Source of the DNA: Morinoia aosen | Taxonomy: Eukaryota > Arthropoda > Malacostraca > Amphipoda > Talitridae | DNA: 64,000 nt | Direction of reading: 5' to 3' | Assembly: GCA_030386875.1 (NCBI GenBank) | Contig: CM059564.1 | Location: forward strand, 41,560,075-41,624,074 | Shown here: in pieces, positions 25,690 to 37,083 of the stretch | How positions within the stretch are numbered: position 1 is the stretch's first letter | How the letters are laid out: each line of letters starts with the position of its first letter | Made by a program: the position numbers and the translations under genes | The notes under the pieces: model-generated | Told to the model about the DNA's origin: nothing | What the model saw: only the letters and a program-made list of their open reading frames with translations | Databases searched by the model: none

Positions 25690-27170
25690 CCACGTATACG
25701 GCCAGAGGATTTTTCATTGTCCTGTGCAAAGTTCTAGGTCGATTTTTTCACTAACTTGAACACGGTGATTTGTCAATTTGGCTCTGCACTACTTTGTGTT
25801 CTATCCAGAGGCTTCCCTTCTATGTATAAAATACTCGAAGTCAATACGAACACTGAAATTCGCCAGCAGATTAACGCTCAAACTGAGTCCGCACAAACGT
25901 GAAATGAAAACAAACTTTTGGTAACGTATTACTCAAAAGCCATATTTCAACACAGTTTTCTATTTGCTGTTACGAATTTTTGGAATTTCATCCATAAAGA
26001 TATTTATGATGCTCTCTTTTCAGCACTAAAATGTAGGCTTCAATCTTAAATGATTTCAAATTACTGGTCAAATGTATGACAAATAAAAATTGAAGGAAAT
26101 TAAAATTAAATCACTAGAAAACAAGTAAAATATTCCTCCCGAGCTTTATCCCTCACCGTGAATAATGTTCAGGAGAAATTACCGTAGAGCTATCAAAATA
26201 TGTATACCAACATATGTGTGAGTGAATATGTTTAGGTGTAAATTTAGGTGTATTTGCAAACTTGCAGATATATAAAATACTCCTGATGAAAAATCGTTAA
26301 CAGACTTTCAAACTGAATTTCCTCCCAGTTTGATATTATGTTACACTGCCTTATAATCATGTATAATTTTAAGTTAAACACGGTAGGTGGTACACTAATT
26401 CACTAAGTGTTCAGGTTGCATCAAAATTTTTGCCATCGTGATAAGTGGCGGTAGGATGTTGGTATCTAATTTAGCCCTCAATGCTAATATTGTTGGCTGT
26501 CGGATATTAAGTATGCTGATGTGCCTTATTTGCAACAATATCCGTACAAAAGAAAAATGAGAGAAAGTCACCATATATTTTCAAGGAAAGTGGGTACGTG
26601 AAATGTAGTACAACCAATTATTACAACTAAATACAATGTCAGATAAATCTCAGGAAGTAAGTTCGTATCAGAGGGGGAAAAATATGATGGCAGAAAGAAA
26701 TGTAAAACGTGTGAAAAAAAATATCACATTATATTCGGGTTGGTTTGTGCTGATGCTTTATTTCTGCATGTTTTAATTTTTCGATGGGACGCGCTTTTTT
26801 TCAAATATGCATGGGAATACAGTGAATAGTTTCTTTTTATACTTGAACTTTCAAGAACCGGATGGAAGTCCTTTAATTAGTCATAGAGAGAAGCAAACTT
26901 TTCTTTCTTTTACTCAGTGGTGAAGACTGCATATGACTGTAAGAGCCACGTTCCCCAAATGTGCGTTAGTTAATATGCATGAAATTCAGAGCGACGCGGA
27001 GCACTCAGAAGCAATTGCAGTCGCTACCTCAAACTTTGGACAGAAATGCCGAAATTAAAGCGTCACAGGAAGCGGACCAGGTTTCATCGAAATATATTTT
27101 CCCACAGTCGCATTCCGTAAGATATGCCCAACTTGAACTTTCATGCATACACTAAATATGGATTTTATTT
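25690..27170. other. Noncoding stretch, no gene recognised
   Basis: AT-rich, with no open frame worth reporting and no clear repeat. The segment 26930-27080 is slightly GC-richer. Confidence 0.45.
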
Positions 27171-27174
27171 CAAT

Positions 27175-27425
27175 GTGGGAGTTGTTGCTTTTATTTAAGT
27201 GTGGAAGTTATTGATTGCACTGAAATGCGTCTGAACTCTCATATGTCCTGACTAATTGAGAACTTTATTTTACTGGGGGTTATTGCTATGATTTATGCTT
27301 GGCCTCTCATATGCTCTGACTTAATTAAAATGGTATTGTTAATTAAATAGTTATTGCTATGATATATAGGTTTGAACTCTCAAATGGGCTGACTAAATTA
27401 AAAAAAATTTCAGTGGGGAGTTACT
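27175..27425. repeat. About 75-80 bp diverged tandem repeat, 3-4 copies
   Basis: Recurring pieces are 'gttattgctatgat', 'gaactctcatatg' and 'ctgactaatt'. The spacing is irregular. Confidence 0.6.
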
Positions 27426-27939
27426 GCTCTGATGTTTGAATGAAAATTAATGGGCGATTAAGGTTAAGTTTGGGGATGGAGTTGTAGTGGGAATTGAAAA
27501 TTCAAAATTTGTCGGATGTGTAAAATCAGCAAAAATGTGAGGGTGCCATGTAAATGCAGTTCCTTAAAGCATCGAGTCAGAATGTTTTAAAATTACCTTG
27601 TAACTTATTTAACATTGTTAGAAAAATTTTTATGTACGTAGTGTATATTTCAGTAGATTTTTTTGAGCTTCCATTTTTCATCTGAGTTTGATATGAGTCA
27701 TGACAAACAGCCTTTTGAGTCTCAACTGCATCAAGAATAGCAATTCTCAAGCAAAAAGGCAATGAACAATAGTCGATGGTAGCGTTTGGGTCTTTGGAAA
27801 CGATACTGTAGCCATGACTTTCATTGTAGTATTTTCCAGTATAAATTCAAATGAAATACCTTCGGAATACATTACTTCTGTCTGGGTAACAGCCAAAATT
27901 ACTTAAAGGAGTTGGCAAATATCTGAGCCGTCATCACTG

Positions 27940-28105
27940 GCCCTTTTATACGTATAAGCGCGGTGTCGTAACTCCTTAACCACTTTCTGAGCACTTGTTC
28001 TTTTATACATACGAGCAATGTCGTAACTCTTTAACCACTTGCTGAGCACTTGTTCTTTTATACATACAGTATACGCGCAGTGATTGCAACTCTTTAACCT
28101 CCATC
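27940..28105. repeat. About 60-bp tandem repeat, 3 copies
   Basis: Each unit carries 'cttttatacatac', 'gtcgtaactctttaacca' and 'ctgagcacttgtt'. Confidence 0.8.
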
Positions 28106-28109
28106 GCTC

Positions 28110-31100
28110 ACACAAATCGCCTCATTACGTTCATCAAAATGTGTTACATGTGCGAAATGTGTTATATGGACCGCCTCGAGTTGAATGAGAGGTACCCGAA
28201 ATCGTTCAAGTCGCCTTCAAAACAATGCGCAGCTTGAAAATCTATTGCATTTTTCTATGGAAAAATAGTTAAGTGGATTATTTGTTAAAGGAAAAATAGG
28301 CCTAACGCAGTGCAAAATTGTCGTTAAAAAACGAGGAAGTATAATGTTTGGCGAGTGTGTGTGTCGAGCGCTGTAGGATGAAGAAGTGGTGCATAAATTG
28401 CGTGTATTGAACGTCTGAAATTTCCCTGTATGCTAATTAAGCTAATATTAAATACAGACTTAGAGGCCCACTGGGCAGTTTAATTATTAACTAAATAGCC
28501 TAAACGAGTCATCACCGGCAGCTCCATGCAAAGCCTTAAGAAATTTCCTGACTTCTCACGTAATCAAGTTTATAATTTAATAATGCGATGGTTTAGGCAC
28601 GCAAACTCTTCAGCTTCTATGTAGGTTGCTTTCGGCCACCTTAGGACCATAAGCCAGGCCCGATAAGTTGGCCCTAACGAGTTATGAAGAAAATTAAAAT
28701 TACTCCCTATACCTAGAAAAGTATATTCACCATCGCTGGCGTTGCGAAATAAAAAGATTTCAATATAACATTATAGTTTCATCAGAGTTGACACATGAAA
28801 CGTATTTCGCAAGATTAGTTTTTCAAGCCAATATTTTGCATCGCGAGACTTATCCATCGACACAATCTAGGTTTTGTCATCCTTGGCGTTTTAACAAGAC
28901 TTTTCTGACAGCAATGGAAGAGCAAACGTCAACCTCATGAGATTGTATTGGGTTGTTTTCTTTTCATTGGCGTTGTACTGCGTTTCGATCACAGCCGGAG
29001 TTTCCCTGGCCAAACCAACTTGCCTCTTATCTCTAGCAGGACAAGCTGGTGTGGGAAACGACTTGAAATCAAAAACAAACACAGCTCACTGTAATACAAT
29101 TCCCTAGTTATCGTGAAATGCCATAGGACAAACACGGAACTCAGATAAAAATACGTTAAAGTATTAACAGGAGCGTTTCTAAACTCAGCAGCTAGTGTGA
29201 AGTATTGCGTCAGTGCGAATTGTGTCCTGAGTGTGAGTGCAGTGTTTAATTTGGTGCAAAAAAATTCACTTCTGCTTTGAAGAACATTTTAACCATCTTC
29301 CAGGTTACGAAGAGTCTAATTTATCTGAAAGAACATGGTGAATGTGTACAAGGTATCAGCTAGCGCTGATGATTGTACAGATCACGTTTGACTGCATTGA
29401 AAAGATGTTCTAGCGATTTTCCATTACTTTTGTGCATCAGTTCTGGGCAGTGAGAATTTTTTCGTGTTTTAAAAAGTACTCACCAAATGTTCACAGCTCA
29501 AAATTGACTCGAGGTGCCCAACTTGATTTGGAATCCAACGTAAATTCCTAGTGGTCCGTGTTACTTCCAATTTCATGGAAATTCTGCGGCTGAACTTCAT
29601 AAAATGATGAGTAAAAAATACATTCTATCTGTTCTACAATCATACCTAAGGTCGTAAAAATGTTGCTAGGCTTATTGACGTTAATTATTTTTAGTTTGAT
29701 GTATTTTTTGCAGTGCATAGACCAAAATAAATGATGGTTAATTTGAACGATATCGCTGAATTACTCAGCGAAAATATGGATTTCATGGAGGTTAAATAAG
29801 GTCTTTTGATTTCAATTAACTTCATACATGTCATTGTTTTTTGAAAATACTTTCTAATTACTAGCAGGCACTAACCGTCATCGATGATGGCTAAACCTCT
29901 ATATTTTTGAGTGTGGCTTCATTTTATTGTTTGTGAAGTAGATCATTTAACCAAACTGGTAACTACTTAATATCATTAATTATCCCTTATTTACTGCAAA
30001 TTTTTATACATATATACAAACAGGGAGGTGTAAAAATCACTTCATCATTTTGAACATTCTTGGAATCCGTATCATCGGTACTGCATGAAACTTGAAGATT
30101 TTCTCTTTCATTTCGTATGAGACGCGTTTTTATAGCTTCATTAGTAGTTGTCATAAGATAAATGTTCGAAATTTTTAAGTGACTTTTGCGCCATTCTGCA
30201 TTCTGTACACCTACGATACGATCTATATGGACGTTAGAACTCTCTGACAGCTATCCCAGGTCGCTAGAGCTCTTAGGCTGATTGTATCTAGAAGGGATCA
30301 AGTTCTTTCGTTTTCCAATGAGAAGAAAGATCGAATTTTTATAGTACAGTTTTGTTCAAACACTTGACCATTTTTAGGTATCGATGACCATGCTGTATTG
30401 AAAGGCCGTTAAAATTTGATTTCGTGTTATTAGATTCCGCCGTAGCTGTGCTACATGGCCTCATTAGGTATCTTCGCAGAGCTGTTACCGCTATCGTAAG
30501 GCCATGACTCTGAGAAGTATATTCCCTAGTGTTATAAAATCAATAAAAATAAAGAACATAAACTTTACTTGGATTCTCAAATGATAGTTGCTGATACGAT
30601 ATTACACATACACTTACTCGGATGGTATATGTAACAGTTCTCACACAGTGATTCGTATCACAGCGAAACGAAAATTACCTCTGCTCTCTGTTTATCCACT
30701 GTCTTATTAACTTTGAGAAAACATCTTACGTAATTATACTAATTGTAATTACTTGTTCCCCGTTCAACGATAAACTATTCAAATTCATATTACAAGGCAG
30801 TTAATTGAAGGTCTTGATGACGAACAAATATGTCCGTTCTAATAGTACCTGTGATATAAATATTGTTGTACATGTGCACTGGTGAAACTCGTATCACAGA
30901 CACGGTCATTAAGAATCCTTATGAGCGTGATAAAGAGACAGAAAGAGTGAACTCAAAACAAATATATGAATAAATTAACAAACCAAGAGTATTATTAAGT
31001 AAAATTAATTATTTTGAAGAAAGGCTTTACGACCTAGAAGATATTACGAACTACATAACTTTTACACATCTTTACCAAAGTCGACGCTCTTTGTTTTCAT

Positions 31101-31485
31101 CATATAATGAGTATGATCACCCTATATTAGCACGAACGAGATTTATTAAAGAAGTATTTCGAAATGACGGAAGGTTAAGCTCATAATGCATTATGACATG
31201 CAATAGAATTTTAGCATACCATGGATTATGTATGTATTCTAGTTAATTGAATTTTTCGTAATTCGTTATTGAATATTTGTATGAATGCTACGTTAAAATA
31301 TTAGGCTTGATTCAATAAGTTTAATCATTCATTGGCGCGAAAAATTTCATACCCATATAAAATTTATTTTAAAATCCTGTTGAGATAAGATTTATGGAAC
31401 TGCATCCGATACTTTTCAATAAACACTTACTTTTCGTCTGCTGCATATTGACGAAGCTTTTGAAAGAAACTTCATTATCATCAAG
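28110..31485. other. Noncoding stretch, no gene recognised
   Basis: AT-rich, with no open frame longer than about 63 codons. No RNA gene or strong repeat was detected by eye. Confidence 0.45.
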
Positions 31486-31487
31486 TT

Positions 31488-32525
31488 TTGTTTCAGCATT
31501 GGTTTTACACTCAATGGTTTGAAAGCTACCTACTAAACCGCTCTCATGCAGTGTGCTTGAATAACAAAATGTCATCATTCATACCAAACAATTTTGGCGT
31601 TCCTCAAGGTTCAATCATCGGCCCGCTCTTATTTTCAATCTTCATCAATGATTTCCCCACCATGCCGGCAAACACAAAAATCTCAATGTATGCTGACGAC
31701 GTACAAATTGCCATGACAAGCTCAACAGCAGATTTAAAAGCAACACAAGCCAACGCTGAAAACCTTCTGAGAAACCTTAAATTGTGGTATGACCATAATG
31801 GCCTCAAACTTAACGCAAGTAAAACGCAATGCATTATTTATGGATCACAGAATGAGACTAAAAATTTACCACCATTCAAGCTAACATTTGGATACGATAA
31901 AATTGAACCAGTAGAGACGGTAAAAAATTTGGGTGTTTGGTTTGACAAAAATATGACTTTCAATTCACACGTCGAAACAATGTGCAACAAAATAAACGGA
32001 ACCTTAATGTTCTTTCATCGCATTAAGAACACACTTGACGAAAAATCTAGATTGTTAGTGATTCAGTCTTTAGTTTTATCGCGCCTGGACTACTGCAGTC
32101 TTGTATGGGGAAATTTACCTCAATATCGTCAGGAAGAGTTGCAAAAATGTCTAAACTTCGCCGCCAAAGTGGTGTGCAAAGGAAATTTCAATAAATACGA
32201 TCATGTCACCCCTCTTTTAAGAAAACTCGACTGGATCCCAATACCGAACAGATTCATGATCCAAAAAGCTCGACGAGTGTTCTCCTCTCTGTACCTCCCC
32301 CAAAGTAATGCAGAGGTGGTAAATTTTTTTCCATCTAATATCCCAAACAAAAAACCAAATCGGAGGAATGATGTTTTAGTCAGTTACCGTTCATCTAACG
32401 TGGGACAAAAAGCTCTCTCAGTTTCTGAAGCTTTTTTGTGGAACAAGCTTCCCCAGCATATCAAAAACTCTAAAACTGTAAAAGAATTTAGAGTTAATGT
32501 GTCACGTCATTTTGCATCTCTATAG
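31488..32525 (+). pseudogene. LINE reverse transcriptase fragment (C-terminal half)
   Basis: Homology to RT1 starts near 31500 (TQWFESYL). FGVPQGS at residues 36-42 and YADD at 68-71 are present, but catalytic motif A and everything N-terminal is absent. The fragment therefore cannot be an active polymerase. The CR1/L2-type C-terminus ('LSRLDYCSLVWG', 'HVTPLL', 'LDWIPIP', 'FLWNKLP') is intact to a TAG at 32523-32525 with no internal stop. It diverges clearly from RT1, so the two are separate insertions or subfamilies. Confidence 0.85.
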
Positions 32526-32559
32526 ACCTGCAGCATTTCGGTGTGAATTTCCCATTTAC

Positions 32560-34300
32560 CAGAAATTTTAATTTTCCTGAAATTTCTGTTAGAAAATTAG
32601 AAACTATTTCATTTTACGTTTGCTAAGCCATTCGTGCATTCATCTTAACTATTTCTGTCGACAATAATGAGCACCCCAGCCGTGAGTTCAATACAGCAGA
32701 ATGAACGTTTTTTCCATAATTAGGAGTATTTCCTCATCTTTATTTTGTTATTTTTTCTTCTCTGTGTTAATATTTAACATCCGTATGGAAAACATACTCT
32801 GAAATACATTTTGTGTGTATACCAATATACAGGTTTATAAATGTGAGGATTGTGCAAAGTTTATAATGAATTAAATTTTGGCTAACGTTGTCTCGTTATT
32901 TCAAAATCATTCTCGAAGATGTTTTCAATCGATTTCGGCTGAGCTGGGGGGAGGGGTTAATTTAAGCATTTTCATTTAGTCTTTTAATATTTTTCCGTGC
33001 GTTCAGTGCACACCAGCACTAAACTTTAAAATCGAAAAAAACTGTTAATTTCTGTTATCAAAATTATCACTTTGGACCATTGCTTAATCTACCTATATGT
33101 GCCAAATTTTGTAAATATTCTCCACTCAAATGTGATATCCGGCCACAATGTTACTCCATTTTATCCCATGTACACATGTCTGTATAATGCTGAAGAGTTG
33201 TGTTGTTTCTTGACTGTAACCTGAGTTTTCTTAAAAATTTCTATGAAGTAACTAAAAACCAGTTCATTTTACGTTTTCCGAAGTCTTCTTTTCCTTTTAG
33301 TTATTTTTTTTTCGAATAATTTCTTAGGATTACAATGAGCTCAACTGTCATTATCGGTGTAATAGATGGTAGGTTGTTTCTATCCTCTTTTTTTATATTT
33401 GTATTTTTTTCTTATATTTCACTCTCAATAAGTACATATATTAATATGTGTGTGTACGTATATAGGTATATATATATCTACATAAATAGATATACATGTT
33501 TTTAATTCATTTCTTTACACAAAAACCATCCGGTAATAAATTTTATTGCACTAGCGAAATGATTCAAAAATAGATCTCCCACTTACACCAGAGGACGTCT
33601 CTGTGAATCGGATTAATGACAAATACAATTATTGAAATTAATCGTAATTTGAGCGTATGAATCGTGGTAAAATTATCTTTCTGTCCGTATGTTGTACAAG
33701 CAAATTTTGATGTTGAGTATATGTTTGTTTGCGCATTTCTGCCAAAATTTTGTAGATATTTGTCAATCATGAGTGGTAACTGGCCTACACTGTATCTCCA
33801 TTTTATCCCATGTACCCATGTCCGCATGATGTTGCAGAGAATATCGAGAAGATATGATATATGATATGATATATTGAAGATATATGTTTTTTTTGTTGTT
33901 GTTCCTCAGCGGTAACTTGAGTTTTCTTAAAATTTCCTTTAGGAAATTAAAAAACCATTCCATTTATACGTTTTTCGAAGTCCTTTTCTATTCCTTATCT
34001 TTCCTCGGGTTATTTCTTACGATTCATCAGAGCTTGGGCTGTCATTTTGAATATTGAAAGAGTAAGATTATTTTTCATGTCTATTAGCATTTTTCTTATA
34101 TTCGTTTTCAATACGTATAAATATGAATATGTGTGTTGGTGTGTGCGTGAGTATGTACGTGTGCGCACGCAAACATAAATGTTTATGTATCAGTGTAAAC
34201 ATGCACACGTTTCGCACACATATATGCGCACATGTACATATATCGGTTTCCATTTCTACTTTTTGCATAAAAAGCAAAACCTCATGACACATTACATTTT
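32560..34300 (+). repeat. About 670-bp tandem units in LINE 3' region, 3 copies
   Basis: Each unit contains 'gagttttcttaaaa', then 'aaaccattccattt..acg', then an 'aatgagc / gctgtcatt' segment and a TG/TA microsatellite. Equivalent points lie near 32575, 33235 and 33920. The second and third units also share 'ctccattttatcccatgtac'. Period and boundaries are by eye. Confidence 0.65.
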
Positions 34301-34639
34301 ACCTAAAGCTCTGCGATCAGTTAACACTGCACCAAATTTCAGAAATAAACAAATTGATTGCGCTTGCTTTATGATTTATAAATCGATCTATCATGACCCC
34401 GAAGGGCATTTCTGTGAACAGAAGAAATTAAAAAGTTTAAACAGACAAAGGAAATAAAGCACTCGTGCAAAAATTATCTCTATATTTGTATGCCGAACAA
34501 GCCATGCATTTCAATTTTGAGTGTAAGTTTGTTTACGCATTCCTAGATGTGCGTGCTGTGTTGCGCGATGTTCTTTACAAATTATTTCGAGACTATCTTT
34601 TTCTCAATACTTGATTGTCATTTACGGTGTTGTTTCAAT

Positions 34640-34785
34640 CTAGTACGGTGTAGCGTTTTTTTTTGTATTTTTCCTACTTCGATGATCTTATAAATAGTTC
34701 GAAAAATACTAAAGAATTCTTCGAAACTGCCAAGTTCTTAGTTGAAATTATCGAAGTAGGAAAAAGGCAAGAAGCGCTGTACCGG
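34640..34785. repeat. Imperfect inverted repeat / hairpin
   Basis: The arms are 'tttttcctacttcgat' (about 34668-34683) and 'atcgaagtaggaaaaa' (about 34750-34765). Weaker outer pairing joins 'tacggtgtagcg' and 'cgctgtacc'. It lies in the LINE RT2 3' region. Confidence 0.65.
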
Positions 34786-34859
34786 AATCTCTTGGAACAT
34801 AAAATATCCAAGAGATAATATTTCTCACTTCTCATTCAACTACCCTTGACAGAGTTAAA

Positions 34860-35290
34860 CTATTAGCACGACCCGTATGGTTTGTCTATTAGTACGCCTC
34901 GTATATTCTTTCTATTAATATGCCTCGTATGGTCTATCTATCTGTACACCTATGATAGTATTGTCTAATATTACATCTCGTATAGTTTGCCTATTATTAT
35001 GCCTCGTACGGCTTATCTATTTGTACACCTCGTATGGTTTGTCAATTAGTATTCCTCGTATGGAATTTTGTTAGACTATTAGCACACCACGTGTGGTTTG
35101 TCTATTATAGTACGCCTCGTATATTATGTCTATTAATATGCCTCGTATGGTCTATCTATTTGTACACCTCTGATAGTTTATCTATTAGCACACCTCATAT
35201 AGTTCGTCGATTATTATGCCTCGTATGGCTTATCTATTTTTACACCTCGGATGGTTTGTCAATTAATACTCCTCGTATGGATCTTTTGTT
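34860..35290. repeat. 26-bp minisatellite with higher-order structure
   Basis: The unit is 'tctattagtacgcctcgtat' plus six bases. A block of about eight variant units (34860-35060) is repeated in the same order at 35080-35285, a higher-order period of about 215 bp. Confidence 0.8.
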
Positions 35291-35295
35291 TTAGG

Positions 35296-35395
35296 ACGTC
35301 TTATATTAAGGAACTTTTAAAAGCCAATATGTTGGCATATGTATCTCATGTGACAACTTGGAAATAAACGGTTTTGTTTTTGTTTGTTTTGTTTG
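35296..35395 (+). mobile_element. LINE 3'-terminal module, copy 4 (end of RT2)
   Basis: A diverged match to the other three modules: 'aaggaacttttaaaagcca', then 'ggaaataaacggttttgt' and a TTTTG-rich tail. Confidence 0.55.
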
Positions 35396-35399
35396 GCCT

Positions 35400-36995
35400 T
35401 CTCTTTGACATATTGACATGATCGTCAGTACAGGATCAAAACAAAAGATCAGCTGAGCTAGGGGACGAGAGGTTTTGTGAATACTGCAGGTACGTAGTAA
35501 AAAAAAGCCCCCTTGATTTTTTTTACTTCATGTGTTGATTCCTATGAGTCTACATTTTGGAAATAAATTGTATTTTAGAGTCACAGCTGATAAATATTCT
35601 ATGCTTAAATATTATAACATCTAAAAAAGCTGCTTTTTAATTCATTTGAACAGAGCCGACCAGAAAAGTCATAAACCGTTGTTTTATACACGGTAGTTAT
35701 GAAACGCATATTACGTCTTTTGTTACTTTGAAAGGCCTTACAGCTCTCAAATATAGATAAGTATACCTCTCTAAAAGCTAGAAACTGGGAGCTCTTCTAC
35801 ATCTGAGGCGTATGCAAATGCAGTAAACAAGTTCTCTCTGAGACTCTTCGTTTTTGTAGTCACAATGCAGTAGTTGATTGGTCCTGCCCATCATTTACCT
35901 AAGGACTTGACAAAGTAGACTTATGAATTGTTAGTGCCAGTTAAATTAATTATTGTAGAGCTTTTTTATAGTAGTGTTGTATGAATTTTTTTGGACATAT
36001 TAACTTGTAGCAAAATATTCGATTCACGTATCTCGTATAAAATTTTATGCATAATGTAACACCATAGAAAAATTGTGTTGAAATAGTTAATGATCCCAAC
36101 TTATTTTGAAATCAGATATTTGTGTTGCATGATGAGGTAAATCTGAACTCTGAAGGATATGACAGTAATTGATTTCCTACTTTTCGGTGCCTAAGCATAA
36201 TTAATTAAATCAAAATAAACAAGTTTTTTTCTATGCACTCTCCAGCTGAAATGATTATATTAAGAGTTATAGCGGTAGGTTTAGTTTCGTCAATGATGAC
36301 GAATGCGATCGAATAAACCGCTACTTATCGATTTTTGAATTTTTGTTGTTCGAATCATGGTTATAACATTAAAATAAACAACTTATCTTCTATACACTTT
36401 TATCGTCAAATGAGTATTTATAGAGGTATAACGGTAAGTTTAGTTTCGTCTTTGATGATGAGCGTTTCAAAAGCAAGACTCTGCCATTTTGCGCGATCGA
36501 TGAATTTCTTTCCACTTCAAACACTGGAGTTGCTGTAAGTCATTTACCGATATAACTAATAAAATACTTATTCCAGATGGAAATTGCATAAAAGAAAACT
36601 TGTTTATTTTGATTAAATTAACTATGTTTAGGCGTTGAAATTTATAAAATGGATTTCTGTCGTGTCCTTCAGATTTATCCATGATGATATTTAATTCAAC
36701 TTTAATGACTTGCAACATAGTTTGTCTCAAAGTTTTCTCTTTTACAAAATTACATGGTAAGCTGCTTATTGGTAATTTTTAGAAAACTATTATACATTCT
36801 ACCATCTTGCTTCTACTACCTAGTGCATTTTCTCATAATCTTTGTATAGTTAATCTTATATTTTGATAATTTATCATAAATTTCCTGTAATCTTTTTCAG
36901 TTAACTTATATGTTATTCAAATTGTGTTATTCATTGAACAGATAGTTTAGGCATTAATGTATAAGAATTGCAATTTATGATATTGAAAACTGGCC
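35400..36995. other. 5' flank of the SLC49A4-like gene
   Basis: AT-rich sequence with no recognisable exon. A near-duplicate pair, 'aaataaacaa..ttttctatacact' plus 'agcggtaggtttagtttcgtc', lies at 36210-36310 and 36370-36470. Acceptor-like sites at about 36900 (tttttcag) and 36941 (cattgaacag) could end a 5'-UTR intron, so the transcription start may lie further upstream. Confidence 0.4.
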
Positions 36996-37083
36996 ATGGC
37001 CTCAAGATCATCAAACAGAGCATCCACCTCCAACACTGGCCAAGTGTCTGCTGCTGCCGTTGCTCCAGTGATTGATGATGGAG
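36996..37083 (+). CDS. SLC49A4: SLC49A4-like exon 1 (start codon)
   Basis: This exon encodes residues 1-29 plus one base of codon 30. It is a polar, Ser/Ala-rich cytosolic N-terminus with no obvious dileucine sorting signal. The donor is G|GTATTG (phase 1). It is the least conserved exon, so its call rests on the in-frame upstream stop, the Kozak context and the phase match to exon 2. Confidence 0.65.

Larger units (their letters stand above)
31490..35395 (+). mobile_element. 5'-truncated CR1/L2-like LINE (RT2 copy)
   Basis: This is a second member of the RT1 family, starting inside the reverse transcriptase. It ends in a diverged 3' module (35296-35395) that shares 'attaaggaacttttaaaagcc' pieces and 'ggaaataaacggttttg' with the RT1 end. 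The 3' region carries three tandem units of about 670 bp and a 26-bp minisatellite. The link between the ORF and the module 2.8 kb downstream is inferred from the same arrangement in RT1. Confidence 0.65.
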
